A stretch of DNA of 64,000 nucleotides from JAUIAS01 sp030425395 (GTDB lineage Bacteria; Pseudomonadota; Alphaproteobacteria; Rhodobacterales; Rhodobacteraceae). Under the pieces are notes generated by a model that saw nothing but the letters and a program-made list of their open reading frames with translations, was not told the DNA's origin and searched no databases. This document shows, piece by piece, positions 8,494 through 16,809 of this stretch (the first letter of the stretch is position 1; every line of letters starts with the position of its first letter). The stretch spans positions 868,001 to 932,000 of the forward strand of contig CP121336.1 of NCBI GenBank assembly GCA_043553855.1, given 5' to 3'. Position numbers and translations under genes: made by a program.

Positions 8494-9513
8494 ATGCGCA
8501 AACTCCTTATCGCGTTGGGCATATCCTGCCTGACAGTGACCCCGGTTCATGCCTCGGACCATTCAAAAGAACAGCCGTCCGATGCGGTTCCAATGAATTT
8601 GGCGGCACCCTCCCTTGCCGCCTCGCCTGCGGATGCCGCACGGGACGCCCACACGCCGGGCAGGGTCAAGGTTGGCTATGGGCGCATCATTACCAATGAC
8701 CTGATCGGAGATGGCAAGGATCGTTGGCGCACCGGGTCGGTGGCGTCGTCGCGCGTCTGGGCGCAAGGCTGGACTGGAACGCTGCCATCATCCGCCGGTG
8801 ACCTGCTGGAACTGCGGTTTCTGGGCCAGATCATCGCGCCGGACCGGATCGACCGGTTCCGCCCGGCGGACCGGCCTTATGCTGGGGCGCTGTCGGTGGG
8901 TCTGCACACGCATTTCAAAAAAGGCGCGATCGAATGGGCGCTTGGCGGGGATGTTGTAGCAGTTGGGCCGCAGACGGGCCTCGATGACTTCCAGGATGGC
9001 CTGCACGGGATTTTTGGCGCGCCGCGCCTGTTTTCGGGGATGTTGGTCAACCAGATTCCGAACACCTTTCGCCCAACGCTTGTCGCTGAGGCGGGCAAAG
9101 ATTTCGTGACCGCAGGCGGAATTCGGCTTCGTCCCTTCGCCGAAGCGCGCGCCGGCGACGAAAGCCTGCTCCGGATCGGCGCGGATATCACCATCGGCGG
9201 CTTGAATGACGGTGCGCTTCTGGTGCGCGATCCGGTTTCAGGACAGCGATACAAGGCCGTGGCCCCCGAAGAAGAATTCGGCGGCGCAACCTTCGTTCTT
9301 GGGGCCGATATCGCCCATGTCTTCGACAGTGTCTACCTGCCTGAAAGCCGTGGGTATGTCTTGAATGACACACGTCAGCGGGTGCGCGCAGGCATCCATT
9401 GGAAAGCCGACACAATGGGATTTTTCTATGGCCTGACGTGGCTTGGCCGTGAATTCAAGGCCCAACCTGAAGGCCAGTTTGTGGGATCGCTCAAGCTCGA
9501 CCTGCGGTTTTGA
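8494..9513 (+). CDS. LpxR-like outer-membrane lipid A deacylase family protein
   Basis: 339 residues with a Sec signal peptide (hydrophobic core 4-16, probable cleavage after VHA at about 20). It has the LpxR (DUF2219) hallmarks: N68-D69 followed by DRWRTG (76-81), a DRPYAG block (126-131), beta-strand periodicity, and a terminal LKLDLRF ending in the C-terminal Phe typical of outer-membrane beta barrels. LpxR of Salmonella removes the 3'-acyloxyacyl group of lipid A in the outer leaflet. Activity and substrate here are inferred only from family resemblance; the spacing between the Asn-Asp and Arg/Pro blocks resembles the family. Confidence 0.8.
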   Translation: MRKLLIALGISCLTVTPVHASDHSKEQPSDAVPMNLAAPSLAASPADAARDAHTPGRVKVGYGRIITNDLIGDGKDRWRTGSVASSRVWAQGWTGTLPSSAGDLLELRFLGQIIAPDRIDRFRPADRPYAGALSVGLHTHFKKGAIEWALGGDVVAVGPQTGLDDFQDGLHGIFGAPRLFSGMLVNQIPNTFRPTLVAEAGKDFVTAGGIRLRPFAEARAGDESLLRIGADITIGGLNDGALLVRDPVSGQRYKAVAPEEEFGGATFVLGADIAHVFDSVYLPESRGYVLNDTRQRVRAGIHWKADTMGFFYGLTWLGREFKAQPEGQFVGSLKLDLRF

Positions 9514-9567
9514 GGTTCATTAACGTCGGCCTGCAAGGTTTTGCTTTCATTGCTGAATCACTTTTGA

Positions 9568-9590
9568 TATCTTTAGAGACAATAAAGATA
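9568..9590. repeat. AT-rich inverted repeat upstream of the Hint gene
   Basis: TATCTTTA, a 7-base gap (GAGACAA), then TAAAGATA: a perfect 8-bp inverted repeat ending 23 bp before the start codon at 9614. It could be an operator for the Hint gene or a weak terminator of the LpxR-like gene, which ends at 9513. No T-run follows, which favours an operator. Confidence 0.4.
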
Positions 9591-9613
9591 AAAGTAGGCA
9601 GGCATACAGGCAG

Positions 9614-10681
9614 ATGAAAACGGGCTTTTGCGGCACGTTCGTCATTTCCTGGTCACAAACAGAACTGGACGGCCAATCGGCCGCGCCGATCAGCACGCTT
9701 CGTGTTGGGGCTGCGTGGGCTTGGACGGGTGAGGCCCTTCGCGTGGATGGGCCCGCCAATATTCTCCAGCTCGACCGGGCCAGAGAAGACGAAAACCTGC
9801 GCCGACGCGCGGCAAGATCCGTTCGGCGACTGATCGGCGTGGCGATGGAGGGCGACAGCCCCGCACCATCGCTGGATGAATTGGATGATCCTTTGCTGGA
9901 TCATTGCTTTGTCGTCTCGGACGGGCGGGAAAGCTATGTCGTGACCATGATCGAAACCGGCACCGGTGCGGCACCTCTCTTGATGTTTCATGACTGCCTG
10001 CCGCCCAAGGGGCAGGAATTCTGGATCGTACATTACAACCGCGACACCCCACCGGCGCGAAACGCTGCCCCAGGCGGTCAGGGCGTGATCTGCTTTACCC
10101 CAGGCACCCGCATTCAGACCCCTGCAGGCCCGCGCCGTGTCGAGCATCTGCGCGAAGGCGACCCCGTTTTGACGCGCGACAACGGCGCTCAGGAAATCCA
10201 GTGGATCGGCGCGCGCAGGATGAGCGGAGCGCGCCTGTTCGTGATGCCACAACTGCGCCCGATCCGCTTTCACACCGGTGCATTGTCCGTTGAACGCCCC
10301 GATCAGGAATTGCTGGTTTCCCCGGAACACCGGATGCTGTTGACCGGTGCCGCCGCACGCGCGCTGTTCAATACCGAAGAAGTGCTTGTCGCCGCGCGCG
10401 ATCTGGTAAACGGGTCAACCATCACTGTAGACATGAATGTTCGTGAAGTCACTTATGTGCATCTTTTGCTTCCCAGCCACGAAGTGCTTTGGGCAAATGG
10501 TGTGGAAACCGAAAGCTTCCATCCCGCCAGTGCCGATCTGGAAACGCTCAGTGCCCCAGATCGCAAGCGGCTGATGCAACACTTGCCCGACCTTGCGGTG
10601 GATGCCCACAGCTATGGCGGATATGCCCGCCGCAACCTGAGCGGATCAGAGGCCGCAATCTTGTTGCATGATGCGGCGTAA
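9614..10681 (+). CDS. Hint (hedgehog/intein) domain protein
   Basis: 355 residues. The C-terminal half (from C160 in VICFTPGTRIQTPAG to about 300) matches the Hint_2 module common in Rhodobacteraceae: a nucleophilic Cys, VEHLREGDPVLT, IQWIG, and VSPEHRML with a histidine in the expected region. Such domains cleave the peptide bond before the Cys in related proteins. The N-terminal 155 residues are not recognised; they contain two cysteines (C98, C128) and no obvious signal peptide. Roseobacter Hint proteins are often fused to calcium-binding repeats, which are absent here. Autoprocessing has not been shown for this stand-alone arrangement. Confidence 0.82.
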   Translation: MKTGFCGTFVISWSQTELDGQSAAPISTLRVGAAWAWTGEALRVDGPANILQLDRAREDENLRRRAARSVRRLIGVAMEGDSPAPSLDELDDPLLDHCFVVSDGRESYVVTMIETGTGAAPLLMFHDCLPPKGQEFWIVHYNRDTPPARNAAPGGQGVICFTPGTRIQTPAGPRRVEHLREGDPVLTRDNGAQEIQWIGARRMSGARLFVMPQLRPIRFHTGALSVERPDQELLVSPEHRMLLTGAAARALFNTEEVLVAARDLVNGSTITVDMNVREVTYVHLLLPSHEVLWANGVETESFHPASADLETLSAPDRKRLMQHLPDLAVDAHSYGGYARRNLSGSEAAILLHDAA

Positions 10682-10697
10682 TGGCCCGCTATTGTTA

Positions 10698-10725
10698 TTG
10701 ACTCCCCCACAGCCTCGCATATAAG
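10698..10725 (+). promoter_or_regulatory. sigma70-type promoter for rpsD
   Basis: TTGACT (10698-10703), 16-bp spacer, TATAAG (10720-10725). The distance to the rpsD start at 10844 leaves a leader of about 110 nt that contains a small GC hairpin (GGCCC-GAAC-GGGCC at 10806-10819) just before the AAGGAG ribosome-binding site. The leader may be structured, but no known S4-binding fold is recognised. Confidence 0.6.
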
Positions 10726-10843
10726 CGCGGCTTCATTGGTGTTGGTGGCCCCCGCGAGGGGATGCCTGTCATGGGTTCGCCCAAGAGGACAACGCCCTTC
10801 ATAGTGGCCCGAACGGGCCTCGCACCCAAGAAGGAGATCAGCC

Positions 10844-11464
10844 GTGACCAAACGCACGTCTGCCAAGTACAAAATTGACCGCCGCATGGGCGAAAACATC
10901 TGGGGCCGTCCCAAATCCCCCGTCAACCGCCGCGAATACGGCCCCGGCCAGCACGGCCAGCGCCGCAAGGGCAAGATTTCCGACTTCGGTCTCCAGTTGC
11001 GCGCCAAGCAGAAGCTCAAGGGCTACTATGGCGACATGACCGAAAAGCAGTTCCGCCGCATCTATGCAGAAGCCGAACGCGTCAAGGGCGACACCGGTGA
11101 AAACCTGATCGGCCTGCTTGAGCGCCGTCTGGACGCGGTTGTGTATCGTGCCAAGTTCGTGGCCACCGTTTTCGCGGCGCGCCAGTTCGTGAACCACGGC
11201 CACGTTCTGGTCAACGGCAAGCGGGTCAACATCCCCTCTTACCGCGTGAAAGAAGGCGACGTGATCGAAGTGCGCGAGCGTTCCAAGCAGATCGCCGTTC
11301 TTCTGGAAGCTGTCGGCCTGCCCGAGCGTGACGTGCCCGATTACATCGACGCCGACCATTCCAAGATGACCGCAACGTTCGTGCGCACCCCCGGTTTGGG
11401 CGATGTGCCGTATCCGGTTCTGATGGAACCGAACCTCGTGGTCGAATTCTACGCCAAGAACTAA
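10844..11464 (+). CDS. rpsD: 30S ribosomal protein S4
   Basis: 206 residues, full family length, beginning at a GTG preceded by AAGGAGATCAGCC. The N-terminal part is the conserved S4 arm (TKRTSAKYKIDRR, then NRREYGPGQHGQRR). An S4 RNA-binding domain covers about 94-155 (RRLDAVVYRAKF, QFVNHGHVLVNGK). S4 nucleates assembly of the 30S subunit by binding 16S rRNA. It is monocistronic here, with its own promoter and a strong terminator, unlike the alpha operon position in E. coli. Confidence 0.98.
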   Translation: MTKRTSAKYKIDRRMGENIWGRPKSPVNRREYGPGQHGQRRKGKISDFGLQLRAKQKLKGYYGDMTEKQFRRIYAEAERVKGDTGENLIGLLERRLDAVVYRAKFVATVFAARQFVNHGHVLVNGKRVNIPSYRVKEGDVIEVRERSKQIAVLLEAVGLPERDVPDYIDADHSKMTATFVRTPGLGDVPYPVLMEPNLVVEFYAKN

Positions 11465-11490
11465 GCCCGTCCCGAAACGGACAAGGCGAG

Positions 11491-11524
11491 CCCCCGTGCC
11501 ACAAGGCGCGGGGGTTTTCTTTTG
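11491..11524 (+). terminator. Rho-independent terminator of rpsD
   Basis: CCCCCGTGCC / GGCGCGGGGG stem of 10 bp (one G-T pair), loop ACAA, followed by TTTTCTTTT. It starts 27 bp after the rpsD stop. Confidence 0.9.
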
Positions 11525-11742
11525 CGGTGACACCTGTGGCCGCACATAACCGCGTGACTGCGTGAAACTCTCTGCACATCCTTGAAATTAAGGCGGTCTT
11601 TGCACGGAACGCTCTGCGCGAACATGTCCCATCAACATGATCTCAAGTCGGCTCTCACTTGGATGACCCATCGTGTTTTGATCCAACGACGGCGCGGCCA
11701 CACATCCTTGGTATCCGCAACGAAACCGAAAAGGAGAAAGAC

Positions 11743-12036
11743 ATGACCTGCAAGATTATGATCGCATTTGCCATGATGGCAGGGTCCGCAACCACCGCCT
11801 TCGCCAATAGCGACGTGGTGACAGGCCGGGGGTATGTCGATGCGCTGAGCTATGGGATGGAACAAGGCGACCCGCGCTATTCCCGCGTGCAAACGCAGCG
11901 GTCCGAGGACAAGGATGTCACGACACGTGGTTCGCGCGACGCGGCAACTTTCCGCACCATTGATCTGGAGAACCGCGCGATGGGCGACGGCGGCCTGATA
12001 AGGTCCGGGTATTCCGGCCTCGCGCAGCGGCGATAA
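11743..12036 (+). CDS. small secreted protein of unknown function
   Basis: 97 residues starting at an ATG that sits 3 bp after AAGGAGAAAG. A Sec signal peptide is clear (KIMIAFAMMAGSATTAFA, cleavage near residue 22). The mature 75 residues are polar and contain charged stretches (RSEDKDVTTRGSRD). No family is recognised and there are no cysteines beyond the one in the leader. It lies alone between the rpsD terminator and the convergent ychF gene. An upstream start in the same frame (11659) would give 125 residues but would bury the signal peptide, so it is rejected. Confidence 0.65.
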   Translation: MTCKIMIAFAMMAGSATTAFANSDVVTGRGYVDALSYGMEQGDPRYSRVQTQRSEDKDVTTRGSRDAATFRTIDLENRAMGDGGLIRSGYSGLAQRR

Positions 12037-12052
12037 TTTCTGCCTAAGGATC

Positions 12053-12083
12053 AAAAAGGGGATGGGCCTTTCGGCCTATCCCC
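12053..12083 (-). terminator. terminator of ychF (minus strand)
   Basis: GGGGATGGGCC, loop TTTC, GGCCTATCCCC form an 11-bp stem with one G-T pair (12058-12083). The A-run at 12053-12057 becomes a T-run on the minus strand, so the signal is oriented to stop transcription from ychF. Confidence 0.8.
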
Positions 12084-12200
12084 CAACTCAATCGCATCTT
12101 CTTGCAAAAACCGCGCGCGCCTTTCGGTGACACAACAGAGCGATGGCGCGGGCGCAGTCAGTTCCTGTCAAACATCGGGAAACCCGGCCCGACGCCGCGC

Positions 12201-13298
12201 TTACGTATTGAACAGGAAGTGCAGGACATCGCCGTCTTTGACGCGATAGGCCTTACCTTCCGCGCGCATTTTGCCTGCCTCTTTCGCTCCTTGTTCGCCG
12301 TTACAGGCGATATAGTCGTCATAGGCGATGGTTTCTGCGCGAATGAACCCTTTTTCGAAATCTCCGTGGATCACGCCTGCGGCCTGCGGTGCAGCCGTGC
12401 CTTCGCGGATGGTCCAGGCGCGGGCCTCTTTGGGACCAACCGTGAAATAGGTTTCCAGATGCAACAGGTCGTAACCGGCACGGATCAAACGATCCAGTCC
12501 GGCTTCGGCAAGGCCCATTTCATCAAGGAACATCGCCGCTTCGTCTTCTTCAAGCTGGCTGATCTCTTCTTCGATCCGGGCGCTGATCACGACGTGGGAA
12601 TTGCCCTGCGCGGCGGCCATCTCGGCCACCTGTTCTGACAGGGCATTGCCGGTGACAGATTCGTCTTCGCCCACATTGCATACATACAAAACCGGTTTCG
12701 TGGTCAGCAGTTGCAGCATCTTCCACGCCTTGGCGTCCTCGGCATCCACGTCAACGACACGGGCGGGCTGACCATTTTCAATGGCCTCTTGCGCGCGGGC
12801 CAACAAGCGATCCTGCTGCTTGGCCTCGGGATCGTTGCCTTTTAGCTTGCGCACCAGATTAGCGCGGCGCTTTTCGATGCTTTCCAGATCGGCCAGCATC
12901 AGTTCGGTTTCGATGGTGTCTGCGTCGGCGACCGGGTTCACCTGTCCTTCGACATGGGTGACGTCGCTGTCTTCAAAGCAGCGCAGAACATGCGCGATTG
13001 CGTCAACTTCACGGATGTTGGCGAGAAACTGGTTGCCCAACCCTTCCCCCTTGCTGGCCCCTTTGACGAGACCCGCGATATCCACAAATGTCATGCGCGT
13101 CGGGATGATCTGGCGCGACCCGGCAATTGCCGCCAGTTTGTCCAGACGGCTGTCGGGAACAGCAACCTCACCGACATTCGGTTCAATCGTGCAAAACGGA
13201 AAATTCGCCGCCTGCGCGGCGGCTGTCTTGGTCAAGGCGTTGAACAGCGTGGATTTGCCCACGTTGGGCAGGCCCACGATCCCCATTTTAAAGCCCAT
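12201..13298 (-). CDS. ychF: redox-regulated ATPase YchF (Obg-like)
   Basis: 365 residues from the ATG at 13298, which follows AAGGAAC. The P-loop is GLPNVGKST at about 8-16. The switch region reads DIAGLVKGASKGEGLGNQFL, an ANFPFCTIEPN segment precedes it, and a C-terminal TGS-type region (about 280-365) contains the AWTIREGTAAPQAAGVIH block. YchF is a universally conserved P-loop ATPase that binds ribosomes and influences oxidative-stress responses. An upstream start at 13391 would add an Arg/Cys-rich stretch unlike the family and is rejected. It is divergent from trpA. Confidence 0.96.
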   Translation of the reverse strand: MGFKMGIVGLPNVGKSTLFNALTKTAAAQAANFPFCTIEPNVGEVAVPDSRLDKLAAIAGSRQIIPTRMTFVDIAGLVKGASKGEGLGNQFLANIREVDAIAHVLRCFEDSDVTHVEGQVNPVADADTIETELMLADLESIEKRRANLVRKLKGNDPEAKQQDRLLARAQEAIENGQPARVVDVDAEDAKAWKMLQLLTTKPVLYVCNVGEDESVTGNALSEQVAEMAAAQGNSHVVISARIEEEISQLEEDEAAMFLDEMGLAEAGLDRLIRAGYDLLHLETYFTVGPKEARAWTIREGTAAPQAAGVIHGDFEKGFIRAETIAYDDYIACNGEQGAKEAGKMRAEGKAYRVKDGDVLHFLFNT

Positions 13299-13466
13299 GT
13301 CGTATGTTCCTTGCTGACGTTTGCGCCTCACTAGTCGCGGAGGCGTCCGAGTGCAAGCGCGGCCATGGCGCGCCATCACCGTGCAAGCCACCCAAAGCGA
13401 CGGTCACCACTTGCCTTGGGCGCACAAATTGGGCAAACGAGCATAAGCAAGAGCCGGGAGCCAACC

Positions 13467-14258
13467 ATGACGCGTATTGATGCCAAATTCGCCGCCCTCA
13501 AAGCAGACGGTCGCAAGGCCTTTGTCGCATATGTCATGGCCGGAGACCCGGATCATGACACCTCGCTTGAACTGGTCAAAGGTCTGCCCGATGCCGGTGT
13601 CGACATCATCGAACTGGGCCTGCCCTTTACGGACCCGATGGCCGATGGCCCGACGATCCAACTGGCCGGGCAACGCGCGCTTGATGGCGGGATGACACTC
13701 GATAAGACCCTGCAACTTGCGTCGGAATTCCGTAAGGAAGACGATACAACCCCGATCGTAATGATGGGCTATTACAACCCGATCTATTCGCGGGGCGTCG
13801 ATACGTTTCTGAAACAAGCCAAGGACGCAGGGATCGACGGGCTGATCATTGTCGACCTGCCCCCAGAGGAAGACGAAGAGCTGTGCATTCCCGCGCAAAA
13901 AGCTGGTCTGAACTTTATCCGTCTGGCCACGCCGACCACTGACAACAAACGCCTGCCAAAGGTCCTTCAGAACACGTCAGGGTTTGTCTACTACGTGTCG
14001 ATCACAGGGATCACCGGCGCGGCCGAAGCACAGGCCGCCGACGTCGCACCGGAAGTGGCGCGCATCAAGTCACAAACAGATCTGCCGGTTATCGTGGGCT
14101 TTGGCATCAAGACCCCAGAGAGCAGTCGCGATATCGCCGCCATTGCCGATGGCACGGTTGTGGGGTCGGCCATCGTGGGCAAGCTCGCCGATGGCGCACC
14201 GGTTGCCGAGGTGCTGGAGTTCGTGCGCGGTCTGGCAGACGGCGCGCATTCGGCCTAG
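13467..14258 (+). CDS. trpA: tryptophan synthase alpha subunit
   Basis: 263 residues. The catalytic Glu lies in DIIELGLPFTDPMADGPTIQ and the catalytic Asp in the FTDP region; substrate phosphate-binding loops appear as VSITGITGA and VIVGFGIKTPE. TrpA cleaves indole-3-glycerol phosphate to indole, which is channelled to TrpB. The ATG at 13467 gives the standard length (GAGCCGGGAG upstream); the longer frame from 13365 is not coding-like. trpB is not adjacent in this window. The gene end overlaps the convergent MaoC gene by 4 bp. Confidence 0.96.
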   Translation: MTRIDAKFAALKADGRKAFVAYVMAGDPDHDTSLELVKGLPDAGVDIIELGLPFTDPMADGPTIQLAGQRALDGGMTLDKTLQLASEFRKEDDTTPIVMMGYYNPIYSRGVDTFLKQAKDAGIDGLIIVDLPPEEDEELCIPAQKAGLNFIRLATPTTDNKRLPKVLQNTSGFVYYVSITGITGAAEAQAADVAPEVARIKSQTDLPVIVGFGIKTPESSRDIAAIADGTVVGSAIVGKLADGAPVAEVLEFVRGLADGAHSA

Positions 14259-14692
14259 GCCCGGCGTCGCAACATCAGCGTCCCGCGATATCGCGCAACG
14301 ACAGCGTCGTGCTGATTTACGATGGTATATTGCAGCTCGACAAAACCCCGATCCGGTTTGGATTGGGACGGCTTTGCCGACAGAACCTCGACCCTGACCT
14401 TGAGCGTGTCATTCACAAAGACAGGCTTGATCCACTCGACATTGGCAAGCCCGGGCGACCCCATCGAACTTTCGGACCAGTCGCTTGAGGCCAGCACCAG
14501 GTTGAAAGCGACCAGCACGGTATGAAACCCGCTCGCGATCAGGCCACCGTATGGCGAGGCTTCGGCCGCCGCGTCATCGAGGTGGAAGGGTTGCGGATCC
14601 CATTCGCTTGCAAACCGGACAATCGCATCCCGGTCCAGCGTGCGGGTTGCGGTTTCAAATGTCATCCCAACCGGCATATCGTCAAAAAACAC
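14255..14692 (-). CDS. MaoC family dehydratase
   Basis: About 145 residues of hot-dog fold. The hydratase motif is visible as FASEWDPQPFHLDD followed by YGGLIASGFHT, containing the Asp/His pair of R-specific enoyl-CoA hydratases. Such enzymes act on acyl-CoA substrates in fatty-acid, PHA or amino-acid breakdown; the substrate here is unknown. The start is ambiguous: a GTG at 14692, well placed 7 bp after AAGGGA, is preferred over a TTG at 14752 with no ribosome-binding site. It is convergent with trpA and divergent from lldD. Confidence 0.85.
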   Translation of the reverse strand: MFFDDMPVGMTFETATRTLDRDAIVRFASEWDPQPFHLDDAAAEASPYGGLIASGFHTVLVAFNLVLASSDWSESSMGSPGLANVEWIKPVFVNDTLKVRVEVLSAKPSQSKPDRGFVELQYTIVNQHDAVVARYRGTLMLRRRA

Positions 14693-14835
14693 AGCGCGTT
14701 CCCTTGCTATCAATCCTCTTGCAAGCAGAGGACGGGTTGCCCATAGAAACAAGTGCTACGCTGCGTTCAAATGTCCGATTGCACCAAGATCGCATTTTTG
14801 GTGCAAAGAGTTTACCAATTTTGAGGAAGCAACCC

Positions 14836-16008
14836 ATGCCGGTAATTACGAACATCGACGATCTGAAACGGATTTATAAACGCCGCGTGCCAAAGATGTT
14901 CTATGATTATGCCGAAAGCGGTAGCTGGACAGAACAGACCTTTCGCGAGAACACCAGCGATTTCGACCAGATCCGCCTGCGCCAGCGCGTGGCCGTGGAT
15001 ATGTCGGGGCGAAGCACGGCAGGCAAGATGGTCGGACAGGATGTTGCCATGCCGGTGGCGCTTGCCCCGGTCGGGCTGACCGGGATGCAGCACGCCGATG
15101 GCGAAATGAAAGCCGCACGCGCCGCAGAACGGTTTGGCGTTCCCTTCACTCTTTCAACAATGTCGATCAATTCGATCGAGGATGTGGCCAGCTATACGAC
15201 CAAGCCGTTCTGGTTTCAGCTCTATACCATGAAAGACGAAGACTACGTGGATCGCCTGATCCAGCGCGCCAAGGATGCCGGATGTTCCGCATTGGTGATC
15301 ACGCTTGATCTGCAAATCCTTGGTCAGCGTCACAAAGACATCAAGAACGGGCTGAGCGCCCCGCCCAAGCTGACCCCCGCCGTAATTGCCAACCTGATGA
15401 CCAAATGGACATGGGGCATCGAAATGCTCAGTGCCAAGCGGCGCGAGTTCGGCAATATCGTGGGCCATGTCGAAGGCATTTCCGATGCGTCGTCCCTGGG
15501 GGCGTGGACCGCCGAGCAGTTTGACCTGACCCTTGATTGGAACAAGGTCGGCAAGCTGATGGAAAAATGGGGTGGCAAGGTGATCCTGAAAGGGATTCTG
15601 GATGCCGAGGACGCCAAGATGGCCGCCAAACTCGGAGCCGACGCCATCGTTGTCAGCAACCATGGCGGCAGACAACTGGACGGCGCATTGTCTTCAATCC
15701 GTATGCTTCCATCGATCCTTGATGCGGTGGGCGGCGATATGGAAGTGCATCTCGATAGCGGCATCCGCTCGGGCCAAGACGTCCTCAAGGCGCTGGCGAT
15801 GGGCGCAACCGGAACCTATATCGGTCGCGCCTTTGTTTATGGGCTGGGGGCGATGGGCCAGAAGGGTGTGACCACCGCGCTTGAGGTGATCCAGAAAGAA
15901 CTGGATACCACTATGGCCCTCTGTGGCGAAAAATCGGTTACCAATCTCGGGCGGCACAACCTTTTGGTGCCCGAAAATTTCGAAGGCCGCTGGCAAACTC
16001 AGGACTGA
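14836..16008 (+). CDS. lldD: L-lactate dehydrogenase (FMN-dependent alpha-hydroxy-acid oxidase family)
   Basis: 390 residues, preceded by GAGGAAG. FMN-dependent alpha-hydroxy-acid dehydrogenase signatures are present: PKMFYDYAESGSWTE near the N-terminus, MPVALAPVGLTGMQH, a substrate/catalytic SNHGGRQLDGA motif, and HLDSGIRSGQDVLKALAMGA. LldD-type enzymes oxidise L-lactate to pyruvate at the membrane; related enzymes use glycolate or mandelate, so the substrate is likely but not certain. The frame is open further upstream to 14551, but that stretch overlaps MaoC and lacks homology. Confidence 0.88.
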   Translation: MPVITNIDDLKRIYKRRVPKMFYDYAESGSWTEQTFRENTSDFDQIRLRQRVAVDMSGRSTAGKMVGQDVAMPVALAPVGLTGMQHADGEMKAARAAERFGVPFTLSTMSINSIEDVASYTTKPFWFQLYTMKDEDYVDRLIQRAKDAGCSALVITLDLQILGQRHKDIKNGLSAPPKLTPAVIANLMTKWTWGIEMLSAKRREFGNIVGHVEGISDASSLGAWTAEQFDLTLDWNKVGKLMEKWGGKVILKGILDAEDAKMAAKLGADAIVVSNHGGRQLDGALSSIRMLPSILDAVGGDMEVHLDSGIRSGQDVLKALAMGATGTYIGRAFVYGLGAMGQKGVTTALEVIQKELDTTMALCGEKSVTNLGRHNLLVPENFEGRWQTQD

Positions 16009-16032
16009 TCGAAACAGGCTCGGGAACGGAAC

Positions 16033-16656
16033 ATGCTGGTTTTCTCGGCGCAGGAACTTGCCTATCTTGCCGTGCCCAAAACGGGCACGACAGCTGTGGA
16101 ACTGACCCTGCGCCGCAAGGCCGACATCATCTTTACCAAGCGGCGCAAGCATCTGCCCGCCAAGAAGTTCCACAAGAAGATTGCGCCGTTTCTGGCTGCT
16201 GAATTTGACATCCACCCCGAACGGATCGCCGTCATGCGCGATCCCGAAGAACAAATCAGAAGCTGGTTCAGATACAGGACCAGCGCCGAATTGCGCGGCT
16301 CCGACCGTCAGACCGAGGGCCTGAGTTTTGATCAGTTCGTTCTGGATGTCATATCAGAAAACCCGCCCGCCCATGCGCGCATCGGCAGCCAGTTCAACTT
16401 TCTGACCGGTTCCGGAGGAGCGGTTCTGGTGCACAGACTTTTTGCGTATGAACGCCAGCCGTTGTTCCGCGCATTTCTGGAAGAGCGATTCGGAGAAGAA
16501 CTGAGCTTTGGTCAGAAAAACGTCTCGCCAATGGTGGACGCCCCCTTGTCGCCAGACGTGCGCGCCCGTCTGCGTGCCGCCCGTGCCGAGGAATTCGCGC
16601 TTTATGACCGAATGATGGATGCCGGTGGGGTTCTTGTGAGCAAAATCGAGACCTGA
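16033..16656 (+). CDS. sulfotransferase-like protein
   Basis: 207 residues, 24 bp after lldD. An N-terminal PKTGTTAVE motif (about 15-23) resembles the 5'-phosphosulfate loop of sulfotransferases, and AVMRDPEEQIRSWFRYR resembles the 3'-phosphate loop. Small proteins of this type are common in roseobacters, and few have known acceptors. The length is shorter than classical sulfotransferases, so activity is uncertain; a kinase-like or degenerate role is possible. The tight spacing suggests cotranscription with lldD. Confidence 0.7.
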   Translation: MLVFSAQELAYLAVPKTGTTAVELTLRRKADIIFTKRRKHLPAKKFHKKIAPFLAAEFDIHPERIAVMRDPEEQIRSWFRYRTSAELRGSDRQTEGLSFDQFVLDVISENPPAHARIGSQFNFLTGSGGAVLVHRLFAYERQPLFRAFLEERFGEELSFGQKNVSPMVDAPLSPDVRARLRAARAEEFALYDRMMDAGGVLVSKIET

Positions 16657-16667
16657 CGCCTCGGAAA

Positions 16668-16694
16668 CGGGGAATTCCGTGTCCGGAAACCCCG
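16668..16694 (+). terminator. possible terminator hairpin after the sulfotransferase-like gene
   Basis: CGGGG-AA-TTCCG, loop TGTC, CGGAA-A-CCCCG: ten base pairs with a small internal loop, 12 bp after the stop at 16656. No T-run follows. A second imperfect hairpin (AAGGGTT / AACCCT) lies at 16704-16730, so the two could act together ahead of rplY. Confidence 0.45.
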
Positions 16695-16809
16695 GCTGTC
16701 GCCAAGGGTTCAAAGGGCCTTTTCAACCCTCGCTTTGTCGTCTATACGCGCGGCTTCACGCGGGCATACAGCCTTGGAGGATGCCCGCCTCAATTTTGGA
16801 GAATAAGAC

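Noticed and set aside
12102..12638. Open frame on the plus strand inside ychF
   Set aside because: Antisense shadow of ychF; no start signal and a Cys/Phe-rich product.
13299..13466. Start of ychF at 13391 and of trpA at 13365
   Set aside because: These longer frames overlap on opposite strands and lack ribosome-binding sites; the internal ATGs match family N-termini.
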